A stretch of 9,995 nucleotides of DNA from assembly GCA_913064755.1 (NCBI GenBank), contig CAJYBQ010000076.1, forward strand, positions 1 through 9,995, read 5' to 3'. Origin of the DNA: an uncultured Alphaproteobacteria bacterium (lineage in GTDB: Bacteria; Pseudomonadota; Alphaproteobacteria; Minwuiales; Minwuiaceae). The stretch's first letter is position 1, and each line of letters opens with the position of its first letter. Positions 1-6,805 of this stretch are shown in pieces. The position numbers and the translations under genes are program-made. The notes beneath the pieces were generated by a model. It worked only from the letters and a program-made list of their open reading frames with translations, searched no databases and was not told where the DNA came from.

Positions 1-892
1 CGAATGCCTGGCCCTCGTTCACCTTGGCGAGCGCGGCATTCGCGGAATCCTCGTCGGAGAAGATGGCCTGCTCGGCCTCCCGCGTGGCGGGCACGGTAAA
101 GCTGGCCAGCTGATCCGCGTAGATCTGTGCGACTTCCGATTCCGGCACGTCGATTTCCGCCGCCAGGGTCTCGGGCGACAGGTCGATCAGCAGGAAGCGC
201 CTGCGTTCGGGCGTGGAGAACAGTTCCGGGTGCCCCTCGTGATAGGCGCGAAGATCGGCTTCCGACGGCGGTTCGGTGGCGGCCAGCGCCGAGTTCGGGA
301 TCGTGAGGTATTCGAAGGTCCGGGCTTCGTTCTCGAACGTGAACAGGGCCTTGGCGAAGGCATTGACGCCGATGTCCATGCCCGCGGTGACGGAGGCCTG
401 GATCTGGCGACGCAGCAGGTCACCGCGCAGGTCCTCGGCAAAGGCGTTCGGCGAGGAATAGCCGAGATAGCGGATCGCCTGCTCGAAGCGGACCGGATCA
501 TATTCGCCCAGCTGGTTCTGGAAGCTGGGGTTGTCGTGGGCGGCGGTGTTCACGGCGCTGTCCGGCACGGCAAGGCCCAGTTCCGCGGCGCGCAGGTCCA
601 GGGTCCGGCGGTCGATCAGCGACGTCAGGACCTGGTCATAGACGCCCAGGCTGAGGGCTTCGCTGGGCTGCAGCACCATGTTCTGCTGTTGCTGCAGCAG
701 GCGCAGGCGACGCGTCGCCTCGCGCTGGAACGAATAGGAGTCGATCTCCGAACCGCCGACTTCCGCCACCGGCGGATTCACCGGCCCGGTGAGATAGTCG
801 CTGACGCCCCAGAACGCGAAGCTGATGACGAGCAGGATGAGAAGGATCCGAATGACCCACTTGCCCGCGCCCTTGCCCATATTGCTGATCAT
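1..892 (-). CDS. ppiD: PpiD-like SurA_N-domain periplasmic peptidyl-prolyl isomerase/chaperone (3' part beyond the left edge)
   Basis: The minus-strand frame is open from an ATG at 892 to the window edge, giving 297 codons without the C-terminal end. The protein starts MISNMGKGAGKWVIR, followed by one hydrophobic helix (about residues 13-30, ending SFAFWGVSDYL). This short basic cytoplasmic tail plus single anchor is the PpiD layout. The next residues (VAEVGGSEIDSYSFQREATRRL) match the start of the SurA_N_3 chaperone domain, which fills most of the visible part. The parvulin catalytic domain would lie beyond the edge, so activity cannot be judged; many PpiD proteins act mainly as chaperones for proteins leaving the Sec translocon. 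A second in-frame ATG at 880 (Met5) is an alternative start, and neither has a strong Shine-Dalgarno. The frame has a stop just upstream (932-934), which limits the N-terminus. The gene diverges from tpiA. The family call is firm; the exact orthology (PpiD versus another SurA_N protein) is less so. Confidence 0.88.
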   Translation of the reverse strand, partial: MISNMGKGAGKWVIRILLILLVISFAFWGVSDYLTGPVNPPVAEVGGSEIDSYSFQREATRRLRLLQQQQNMVLQPSEALSLGVYDQVLTSLIDRRTLDLRAAELGLAVPDSAVNTAAHDNPSFQNQLGEYDPVRFEQAIRYLGYSSPNAFAEDLRGDLLRRQIQASVTAGMDIGVNAFAKALFTFENEARTFEYLTIPNSALAATEPPSEADLRAYHEGHPELFSTPERRRFLLIDLSPETLAAEIDVPESEVAQIYADQLASFTVPATREAEQAIFSDEDSANAALAKVNEGQAF

Positions 893-1078
893 GATCTGCT
901 GCTGCCGTTCGTGAATTGAGGATCGCGGACATTACGCATGCACCTGCGCGACTGCAACCGGCGCAACCACCGCAAACGGTGCTTTTTCCTGCGTCCGTGT
1001 CGGGCGAATCGGTTGGCTTGGCCGCGCGGACAGTCGATGCTGCGGCGAACACGTTGGCTGCATGACGCGAGGGAACGC
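893..1078. promoter_or_regulatory. Divergent promoter region between ppiD and tpiA
   Basis: This 186-base spacer must hold the 5' signals of both flanking genes. On the minus strand a poor sigma70-like pair, TTGCAG (952-957) and TAATGT (929-934), is separated by 17 bases and sits 37 bases before the ppiD ATG; each box matches only three of six consensus bases. On the plus strand a small hairpin, CACCG-CAAA-CGGTG (968-981), is followed by CTTTTT, resembling a weak intrinsic terminator or leader attenuator about 90 bases ahead of tpiA. A Shine-Dalgarno-like GAGGGA (1069-1074) precedes the tpiA ATG. I see no convincing strong promoter. Confidence 0.3.
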
Positions 1079-1843
1079 ATGAACAAGGTACTGATCGCCG
1101 GAAACTGGAAGATGAATGGACTGACCGGCGACGCGACGCGGGAAGCGGCAGCGCTGGCCGACGGCGTGGCCGAGGTCGCGCATGTGCTGTTGATGATCGC
1201 GCCGCCAACGACGCTGATCCACCCCCTGCGGATCAAGCTGTTCGAACGCGGGATCGCGGATCGGGTCGCCGTGGGCGGGCAGGATTGCCACGCGGAAGTG
1301 AACGGTGCGCACACGGGGGATGTGTCGGCGGAGATGATCGCCGACCTTGGCGGCAGCCACGTGATTGTCGGCCATTCGGAACGCCGCACCGACCACGGCG
1401 AAAGCGATGCCATGGTGAAGGCGAAGGCAGAGGCCGCGCTGCGTGCCGGGCTGGTTGCCATTGTCTGCGTCGGAGAGACCGAGGCGGAGCGGCGCGGGGG
1501 CGAGACCCTTGCCGTGCTGGCGCGCCAGGTAGCCGGCTCCCTGCCCGAAGGGGCGACGGTGAAGAATACCGTGATTGCCTATGAACCTGTCTGGGCCATC
1601 GGCACCGGCCTTACCCCGTCCACCGATGATATCGTCGAGGCCCATGCGGCTATCCGGGCCACTGCCGCGGACCGGATGGACGCCACCGATAACCTGCGCA
1701 TTCTCTACGGCGGTTCCGTGAAGCCGGGCAATGCCGCGGAACTGCTGGCGCTTGACGGTGTCGACGGGGCGCTGGTCGGTGGTGCCAGCCTGAAGGCGGC
1801 GGACTTCCTCGCCATCGCCGCGGCGGCACCGGCGCGCGCCTGA
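1079..1843 (+). CDS. tpiA: Triosephosphate isomerase
   Basis: This enzyme interconverts dihydroxyacetone phosphate and glyceraldehyde 3-phosphate in cytosolic glycolysis and gluconeogenesis. The 254-residue product has the usual family length. It starts MNKVLIAGNWKMNG with catalytic Lys11. VIVGHSERR carries the electrophilic His99, AYEPVWAIGTG carries the general base Glu169 followed by the mobile loop 6, and YGGSVKPGNA (210-219) is the phosphate-binding segment. I chose the ATG at 1079 because GAGGGA (1069-1074) is correctly spaced before it and because the family begins right at this point. The frame is open for 47 codons further upstream (to 938), but that stretch is Arg-rich and does not resemble the family. 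The gene ends 22 bases from the convergent SDR gene. No clear terminator lies between them. In many alphaproteobacteria tpiA is followed by secG and pyrG; here it is not. Confidence 0.97.
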   Translation: MNKVLIAGNWKMNGLTGDATREAAALADGVAEVAHVLLMIAPPTTLIHPLRIKLFERGIADRVAVGGQDCHAEVNGAHTGDVSAEMIADLGGSHVIVGHSERRTDHGESDAMVKAKAEAALRAGLVAIVCVGETEAERRGGETLAVLARQVAGSLPEGATVKNTVIAYEPVWAIGTGLTPSTDDIVEAHAAIRATAADRMDATDNLRILYGGSVKPGNAAELLALDGVDGALVGGASLKAADFLAIAAAAPARA

Positions 1844-1865
1844 CGGCAGAGGCTTTCGCGACCGC

Positions 1866-2714
1866 TCAGGCCTCCCCGGCCAGGATCGCCTTCAGCCCGG
1901 TTCGATAGTCGGGATAGCGCAGCCGGACGCCGAGTTCCGACTTGATCAGGTCATTGCTGACCCGCTTGCTCTCGCCATAGAAACTGCGACCCATGGGGCT
2001 CAGGTCCGCATCCGCGAAGGGGATGTCCGGTGGCACGGGCAGGCCCAGCAGTTCGGCAGCGAAGGCAACCACGTCCTGCGGCGGGGCGGGTTCGTTGTCG
2101 CAGACGTTGTAGATGCCGCCACGGCGGGGCCGGTCGATGGAGGCCAGCAGCGTCGCGGCAATGTCCGATACGTGAATGCGGGAAAATACCTGGCCCGGCT
2201 TTACCACCCGGCGCGCCGTGCCGTTGCGCAGGGCGGTGAAGCCATTGCGGCCCGGCCCGTAGATCCCGGCAAGGCGGAATATCTGCACCGCTGCCGACAC
2301 CCGGTTCTGCAGGTCCAGCCACTGGCTCTCCGCCAGGACCCGACGCTCGCCACGGGCGCCGGCGGGCTTCAATGCCCCGGTTTCGTCGACCCAGCCGCCC
2401 TGTCGATCACCGTAGACGCCTGTCGTGGACAGGTAGGCGACCCACTGCAGGCTGGTGCAGTCGCGGATCTGGTGCGCCGCATGGCGGATGACCGGGTCAC
2501 CTGCATCGTCGGGCGGGATGGAGGAGACGATATGCGTGACACCGTCCAGCGCACCTTCGGGCAGCGGTGCCGAGCCGTCGAACGGTACGGCAGTCACCTT
2601 TTCGGGCAGGGGATCGGCGCGGCGCTGCGTTGCCACGATCGTCGCACCGCGCGCGACCCGCAGCGGCGCCCGGGCGCGGGCCGAGAAGCCGTAGCCGCAG
2701 CAGAAGAGTTTAAT
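1866..2714 (-). CDS. NAD(P)-dependent epimerase/dehydratase-like SDR protein (start disrupted by probable frameshift)
   Basis: This is an atypical/extended short-chain dehydrogenase family protein, about 282 residues if read from 2714. The N-terminal IKLFCCGYGFSAR looks like the first beta strand and glycine-rich nucleotide-binding turn of a Rossmann fold. Next come a strand-like segment THIVSSIPPDDAGDPV, the active-site-region motif YLSTTGVYGDRQGGWVDE, FRLAGIYGPGRNG, and RIHVSDIA near the C-terminal third. The usual YxxxK lysine is not obvious. The substrate is unknown; YeeZ-like nucleotide-sugar-epimerase relatives are the nearest match I recognise. No standard start codon exists in frame at the expected N-terminus. 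Codon 2714-2712 is ATT, and the first in-frame GTG (2636) would delete the nucleotide-binding turn. The ATG at 2721 is one base out of frame. Removing one G of the run at 2715-2717 would give MRIKLFCCGYGF, so a frameshift or base-call error is likely. This is the last gene of the minus-strand operon, and it converges on tpiA. Confidence 0.8.
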   Translation of the reverse strand: MKLFCCGYGFSARARAPLRVARGATIVATQRRADPLPEKVTAVPFDGSAPLPEGALDGVTHIVSSIPPDDAGDPVIRHAAHQIRDCTSLQWVAYLSTTGVYGDRQGGWVDETGALKPAGARGERRVLAESQWLDLQNRVSAAVQIFRLAGIYGPGRNGFTALRNGTARRVVKPGQVFSRIHVSDIAATLLASIDRPRRGGIYNVCDNEPAPPQDVVAFAAELLGLPVPPDIPFADADLSPMGRSFYGESKRVSNDLIKSELGVRLRYPDYRTGLKAILAGEA

Positions 2715-3919
2715 CCCGCATTCTCCCCTCGTAATTTCCCGGCCAGCCGGTCGATGCAGTTGTCCAGATCGAACTCGGTCCGCACCCGCCGTGCACCGGC
2801 TGCTCCCATGTCGCGTCGCATGGCCGCGTCGCTCAACATGATCTGCAGGGCATCCGCCATGGCCGTCGCATCGTCCGGTGGCACCAGCAGGCCGTTGACG
2901 CCGTCCTGGACCAGTTCCGGGATGGCGGACACATTGGTGGCGACCACGGGCAGGTTCTGGCTCTGGGCTTCGACCAGCACGTTGGGCAGGCCATCGCGAT
3001 CCCCGTCATCGGCAATGCGGCTCGCCAGCACGAACAGGTCGGCCTGCCGACAGGCGGCGATGACGGCCTGCTGCGGCTGCGGCCCGCGCCAGTCGATCCG
3101 GTCGGCGATGCCGAGGTCGTGGGCCTGTCGGCGCAGCGCGTCCATCTGCTCCCCGCCACCGACATGGACGAACCGCCAGGGCACGGTCAGCCGCGCCAGC
3201 GCGTCCAGCAGCACCGGATAGCCCTTCTTCGTCACCGCGCGTCCGACCGAGAGGATGGTCGGCACGGTGCCGGTTGCCTGACGGACGGGCGGCGGTGGAA
3301 AGCGACCGAGGTCGAGGCCGTGGTAGACCCGCTCGACCCGCCCCGGTGGGGCCAGGGCCGAAAGATGGTCGGCATTGGTCGCGGTGCAGGTGACGGCGAA
3401 GTCGCAGTCGGCCAGCTTCTCCCGCTTTTCCCATTCGGGGCTGGTCCAGATGTCCTTCGCATGGGCCGACACGCTCCACGGCAGCTGCTTCAGCTTCGCG
3501 GCATAGCGGGTAACGGATGCCGGGGTGTGCAGGAAATGGGCATGCAGGCGGGTCACGCCGGCGGGCAGTTCGGCAGCCAGCACCACCGCCTGGCCGAAGC
3601 GCCGTACCCGGTTGACCGTCGGGTCACGCCGGTAGTCGGCATCGAACAGGGCAATGGTCGCGGCCCAGGTCGGCCAGGTGCAGCAGGTGGCCCAGGCGGC
3701 CCGTACCCGTTCAGGCTCGTCGCGCAGGTATTCGGGCAGATAGGTGACCGGGGCGGAAATCTCCGCATGTACCGGATGGCTTGCGCCGTCGGTCGGGTGT
3801 CGCAGCGACCAGATGTCGATGGGCAGCCCGCGTTGTTCCAGCGCCAGGATTTCCTGCGCGACGAAGGTCTCCGACAGCCGGGGGTAGCCCTTCAGAACGA
3901 ATGCCACCCGGCCCTTCAA
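2594..3919 (-). CDS. GT4-family (GT-B fold) glycosyltransferase, WcaL/RfaB-like, with out-of-frame C-terminal extension
   Basis: This is a retaining GT4-type transferase that would move a sugar from a nucleotide donor to a glycan or lipid acceptor, in the cytosol or at the inner membrane face. From a TTG at 3919 the frame encodes 441 residues. The N-terminal VAFVLKGYPRLSETFVAQEI (6-24) is typical of the WcaL/colanic-acid-like group. HAHFLHTPASVTRYAAKL (126-143) and SAHAKDIW (151-158) belong to the acceptor lobe. VYHGLDLGRF (198-207), SVGRAVTKKGYPVLLDAL (224-241), HVGGGEQM and DGDRDGLPNVLVEA (305-318) form the donor lobe; the first Glu of the usual EX7E motif is replaced by Asp. The family-like sequence stops near residue 400. 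The last 40 residues (AAATASRPAPGRRCGSRAV...) are low-complexity and overlap the SDR gene in another frame, so the natural end is probably near 2711 (about 402 residues). TTG at 3919 forms a TTGA overlap with the methyltransferase stop; GTG at 3907 is an alternative start. The frame remains open upstream to 4261, but that part is antisense-free shadow of the methyltransferase and was not used. Confidence 0.9.
   Translation of the reverse strand: MKGRVAFVLKGYPRLSETFVAQEILALEQRGLPIDIWSLRHPTDGASHPVHAEISAPVTYLPEYLRDEPERVRAAWATCCTWPTWAATIALFDADYRRDPTVNRVRRFGQAVVLAAELPAGVTRLHAHFLHTPASVTRYAAKLKQLPWSVSAHAKDIWTSPEWEKREKLADCDFAVTCTATNADHLSALAPPGRVERVYHGLDLGRFPPPPVRQATGTVPTILSVGRAVTKKGYPVLLDALARLTVPWRFVHVGGGEQMDALRRQAHDLGIADRIDWRGPQPQQAVIAACRQADLFVLASRIADDGDRDGLPNVLVEAQSQNLPVVATNVSAIPELVQDGVNGLLVPPDDATAMADALQIMLSDAAMRRDMGAAGARRVRTEFDLDNCIDRLAGKLRGENAGLNSSAAATASRPAPGRRCGSRAVRRSWQRSAAPIPCPKR
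2714..2721 (-). other. Probable +1 G frameshift at the glycosyltransferase/SDR junction
   Basis: The minus strand here reads ATGCGGGATTAA (2721-2710). As given, GT4 reads through in frame for another 40 codons to 2594, while the ATG at 2721 meets TAA after three codons. With one G fewer in the GGG (plus-strand CCC, 2715-2717), GT4 would end ...RGENAD-stop, and the ATG would open the SDR frame as MRIKLFCCG, giving a normal short start/stop overlap. GAGGGGAGA lies just upstream as a Shine-Dalgarno for that ATG. One change repairs two genes, which strongly favours a one-base insertion (real or from sequencing) over a coincidence. Confidence 0.75.
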
Positions 3920-4704
3920 GCCGGTTTCACGCCGATGCGGGCGGCCGTGTCGATGCGGTTGAGGTAGGGGCGATTGCCCTCCGTCTCGAAATATTCGTCC
4001 GTTGCCTGCCGCGCGCCGGCATAGGCCCCGTAGTCGTCGATGATCAGGAACCCGCCGGTGGACAGGCGCGGATACAGGTGCGTCAACTCGTGATGCGTCG
4101 ACCGGTACCAGTCGGTGTCCAGCCGCAGCATGGCGATCCTGTCCGGGGCCACGTCGGGGATGGTTTCCTCGACCACCCCCTTCACGTAGATCAGGCGATC
4201 TTCCGGGTAGCCGGTGCTTGCCAGGTTGGCCTTCACCTGGTCGATCGGCGCGTAGCACCATTCGTTGTGGTCATCGCGCTGCTGCATTTCCCAGCGGCTG
4301 ATCTGTTCCATGCCGTCCCGCTGGCGCACATCGATCTCTTCCGGCTTCACCATGCCGGTATAGGTGTCATAGAGGTAGATGTTGCGGTCGGTGACGCCCA
4401 GGTGCAGCAAGGTAAGGGCCATGGTCATCGCACTGCCGCCCTGCCAGACGCCGCACTCGACGAAATCGCCGGGAATGTCGCGTTCCACGATATGCCTGGT
4501 CGCGGCATAGAGCGCATGCACGCAGTCCGGCGTGGTCAGGGTGTGGTCACCGACCTTCGCGAAAATCTCGCTGAAGATCGGCTCCATGTCGCGGGGCAGC
4601 TTCATCTTGCGGTTCCGCAGCCCGTGCTGGGGCAGCTTGCGGAACGTGAAGTCGTAGCCATAACGCAGCGCGAGCTTCTTCAGTGACTTGTTCAGGTTGG
4701 CCAT
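3916..4704 (-). CDS. TylF/MycF-family O-methyltransferase
   Basis: This is a class I SAM-dependent methyltransferase of the macrocin-O-methyltransferase family (PF05711), 262 residues, about the family length. It begins MANLNKSLKKLALRYGYDF. GDFVECGVWQGGSA (79-92) is the SAM-binding motif I loop, and LYDTYTGM (111-118) follows it. LRLDTDWYRST (193-203) and FLIIDDYG (219-226) hold the acidic residues (Asp196, Asp223, Asp224) that align with the divalent-metal ligands and catalytic site of TylF, MycF and NovP. Characterised relatives methylate sugar hydroxyls on antibiotics, although many bacterial homologues sit in polysaccharide loci and are untested. The ATG at 4704 has only a weak purine-rich stretch ahead of it. 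The gene follows the hydroxylase by 20 bases and overlaps the GT4 start by four (TTGA), so translational coupling is likely. A logical role is methylating a hydroxyl on the pathway's sugar, perhaps one introduced or exposed by neighbouring enzymes; that is inference. Confidence 0.92.
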   Translation of the reverse strand: MANLNKSLKKLALRYGYDFTFRKLPQHGLRNRKMKLPRDMEPIFSEIFAKVGDHTLTTPDCVHALYAATRHIVERDIPGDFVECGVWQGGSAMTMALTLLHLGVTDRNIYLYDTYTGMVKPEEIDVRQRDGMEQISRWEMQQRDDHNEWCYAPIDQVKANLASTGYPEDRLIYVKGVVEETIPDVAPDRIAMLRLDTDWYRSTHHELTHLYPRLSTGGFLIIDDYGAYAGARQATDEYFETEGNRPYLNRIDTAARIGVKPA

Positions 4705-4724
4705 GTTTTGATCTGTCTCTGCGT

Positions 4725-5468
4725 TCAGGCAGCGCGGGCCGGGTCGCGACCCAGGCGACGTTCCTGCGCGCGCCGGTAAGGTGCCGGAAGCTGCAGTTCC
4801 GTCCCGACATTGCGGAAATGGAACCCGAGGCTGATACGTGGCTCATCGGTGCGATTGTGGAATGATGCGTGGACCGTGTAGGTATGCGCCAGCACCGCGT
4901 CGCCCGCTTCCAGCACCAGCGGTACCGGGTCGCGGAACGCGCTCATGTCGCAGCGCAGGTTCTCCAGGCCGAACTCGTCGGTCGCCACGTCGTGGAACAT
5001 GCGGCCCAGCAGGTGCGTGCCGGGGACCATCCAGATGCAGCCATTGTCCTCGCTGGTCGCGGTCATCGGCACGAAGCCGCAGCAGACGCGGGAATCGCTC
5101 CGCCCCCAGTAGACCCCATCCTGGTGCCAGTGCTTGGTCCTGACCTCGTGCGGCAGCTTGGTGAAGGCAACGCTCTGCAACAGTTCGGACGGCCCGTTCG
5201 CGGCCTCGATGACGCCCTTGATGCGGTCGGACTGCATCAGCTCGTCGACGGCAGCGGACTTGGTGTGGATATCCTTCTGGCGGCGATGGTTCTCGGCGAC
5301 CAGGCGTTCGATATCCGGCCGGACCCGGGCCAGCTGATCGGCCGCTATCCAGTTCTTCAGGATGACAAAGCCGTCCCGGTTGAACCGTTCGGCCTGTTCC
5401 GCGGTCAGCAGTTCACTCGCGGTGACGGGCACGAACTGCTGGTCTTCGATGAAATCATTGATCGCCAT
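4725..5468 (-). CDS. Phytanoyl-CoA dioxygenase (PhyH)-family Fe(II)/2-oxoglutarate hydroxylase
   Basis: The 247-residue double-stranded beta-helix protein has typical PhyH features. DGFVILKNWI (32-41) near the N-terminus is the family's opening motif. HWHQDGVYWG (113-122) gives the first His and Asp of the iron triad (His115, Asp117). CIWMVPGTHLLGRM (144-157) is the conserved segment in the middle. AGDAVLAHTYTVHASFHN (188-205) gives the distal His200. The arginine that holds 2-oxoglutarate is probably Arg211 in DEPRISLGFHF. All catalytic residues appear present, so an active oxygenase is expected. PhyH enzymes hydroxylate very diverse small molecules (acyl-CoAs, ectoine, antibiotics, amino acids), so the substrate cannot be read from sequence. 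The ATG at 5468 opens the frame at the usual distance from DGFVIL, and upstream only AAAGA-like purines are seen. The C-terminus is short and Arg-rich (RRAQERRLGRDPARAA). The gene follows the first glycosyltransferase after a 119-base gap and precedes the methyltransferase by 20 bases. Confidence 0.92.
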   Translation of the reverse strand: MAINDFIEDQQFVPVTASELLTAEQAERFNRDGFVILKNWIAADQLARVRPDIERLVAENHRRQKDIHTKSAAVDELMQSDRIKGVIEAANGPSELLQSVAFTKLPHEVRTKHWHQDGVYWGRSDSRVCCGFVPMTATSEDNGCIWMVPGTHLLGRMFHDVATDEFGLENLRCDMSAFRDPVPLVLEAGDAVLAHTYTVHASFHNRTDEPRISLGFHFRNVGTELQLPAPYRRAQERRLGRDPARAA

Positions 5469-5587
5469 GATGCGGTATTTAGTCTTTCGAACGCGAAACG
5501 AAAAGGTGCCCGCGACCTCACAGTTTGCGCAGCATCGTCGCAGGCGTTGCGATGGTCACCGATACGCCGGGGAAGACGGCGACCGGG
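5469..5587 (-). other. 119-base gap inside the minus-strand gene cluster
   Basis: This is the only sizeable gap between genes of the minus-strand series. It encodes no plausible small protein. A 5-bp stem (TCGCA/TGCGA around GGCGT, plus strand, 5538-5552) has no U-run, so it is not a convincing terminator. Near the dioxygenase start the minus strand becomes AT-richer (TCGAAAGACTAAATACC), which might allow a weak internal promoter, but no box pair is clear. The five genes may therefore be one transcript or two. Confidence 0.3.
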
Positions 5588-6805
5588 TCAGATGAACTTC
5601 CGCACCGTTTCGGACCGGTAGACCTTTTCCCGTTCCAGCCATGGCGCGGCCAGGCGGTTGACGTTGGTCAGCCCCTCCAGCAGGCCGGGCACGACGATCT
5701 CGGACGGCTTCTTCTGCCGGGGCAGGGCGCGGATGGCGGCTGCCATGACCTCCGGATCACGTTCCCCATCCAGCGGTGTCATCTGCACCAGGCCCAGGGC
5801 CTGCGCCCGCTCGGCCCGGATCGTCTGTTCCATGCGCGGGACGCTGCGCGGGACGATGGTCGCACGGTTGTCGAGCGACAGCACATCGCAGAACGTGGTG
5901 TAGCCGCCCAGGGCCACGACGCCGGCAGCGCGGGCCATCAGGTTCTCGAAATGCGGGTCGAAGGTGATGGCTTCCACACGATCGAGCTTGGCGACGCGTT
6001 CGTGGAAACCCGCCTGCAGTTCCGGTGCCATGAACGGGCCGAGCGCCAGCAGCGCCGGGTAGGGCAGCAGCGGGTCGGTTTCATAGGCGCGCAGGACCCA
6101 GTCGATCAGCGCATCGCCGTCACCGCCGCCGCCGGTGGTGACCAGCAGGAACGGCCGGTTGGTGATCTCCGGCATGGTGACGCTCGGCGCGGTGCTCGGC
6201 CGCCGGGGCAGGTAGCCGGTATAGACCATCTTGCGCAGCACGCTTTCGGGGATATCCAGTCCCTCGAGCGGATTGCATATCTGCGGCAGACCGTAGACCC
6301 AGATGTCGTCGTAGAGGTTTTCCAGCGCGGGCAGCACGTTCTTGCGCTGCCATTCCGGCACCAGCAGTTTCGGCTCGTCCATCACGTCGCGCAGGCCCAG
6401 CACCAGGCGGGTGCCGCGTTTCTTGAGCATTTCCAGCGTGGGCATGACTTCGCCACGCAGGCCCAGCGGTTCCTTGTCCACGATGAAGATGTCGGGGTCG
6501 AAACTCTCGGCCGTGTGCTGGATGATGGACGCACGCAGCGCCAGCATGTCCTCGATATCCAGGTGCAGGTTCAGGGAAGTGTATTCGCCGTTCCGCAGCT
6601 TGATGACCCCCGGAACCCGCACGAAGTCGACGCGCGCACGAAAGTCGAAGCTTCCTATGATCGGCGACCCGGAAAGGATCAGCACCGAGAGGTTCTTGTT
6701 GTTCTCGACCAGCGAATGGGCAATTGCCCGGCAACGCCGAAGGTGTCCCAGCCCGAATGTGTCGTGGCTGTATATAAGGACACGCGAACCTTTTCCGTTC
6801 GCCAT
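5588..6805 (-). CDS. COG4671-type predicted glycosyltransferase (MurG/GT28-like GT-B fold)
   Basis: The product is 405 residues from the ATG at 6805, or 409 from an ATG at 6817. I prefer 6805 because GGGGA sits five bases before it, whereas nothing resembles a Shine-Dalgarno before 6817. RVLIYSHDTFGLGHLRRCRAI (about 8-28) is the hallmark N-terminus of the predicted glycosyltransferase group COG4671: a first Rossmann strand followed by a glycine-rich GLGHLRR turn. FDPDIFIVDKEPLGLRGE (102-119) closes the acceptor lobe. LLVTTGGGGDGDALIDWVL (220-238), ITFDPHFENLMARAAGVVALGGYTTFCDVL (280-309) and PRMEQTIRAERAQALGL (323-339) make the donor-binding lobe, with the GGYTT and EQ-xx-RA pattern of MurG-like enzymes. 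No signal peptide or membrane helix is visible. Donor and acceptor are unknown; the family is largely uncharacterised. It is the promoter-proximal gene of the minus-strand series and diverges from the ABC gene. Confidence 0.87.
   Translation of the reverse strand: MANGKGSRVLIYSHDTFGLGHLRRCRAIAHSLVENNKNLSVLILSGSPIIGSFDFRARVDFVRVPGVIKLRNGEYTSLNLHLDIEDMLALRASIIQHTAESFDPDIFIVDKEPLGLRGEVMPTLEMLKKRGTRLVLGLRDVMDEPKLLVPEWQRKNVLPALENLYDDIWVYGLPQICNPLEGLDIPESVLRKMVYTGYLPRRPSTAPSVTMPEITNRPFLLVTTGGGGDGDALIDWVLRAYETDPLLPYPALLALGPFMAPELQAGFHERVAKLDRVEAITFDPHFENLMARAAGVVALGGYTTFCDVLSLDNRATIVPRSVPRMEQTIRAERAQALGLVQMTPLDGERDPEVMAAAIRALPRQKKPSEIVVPGLLEGLTNVNRLAAPWLEREKVYRSETVRKFI

Noticed and set aside
938..1078. 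47-codon N-terminal extension of tpiA
   Set aside because: Arg-rich with no targeting logic, not found in the family, and a good Shine-Dalgarno precedes the ATG at 1079.
1844..1865. Possible bidirectional terminator between tpiA and the SDR gene
   Set aside because: The 22-base gap has no stem followed by a U-run on either strand.
2172..3221. Plus-strand open frame spanning the SDR and GT4 genes
   Set aside because: It crosses two minus-strand genes with clear domains and shows only low-complexity Arg/Ala/Gly sequence.
3920..4261. 114-codon upstream extension of the GT4 frame
   Set aside because: It overlaps the methyltransferase gene, its translation is Arg/Gly/Pro-rich shadow sequence, and family homology starts at the TTG 3919.
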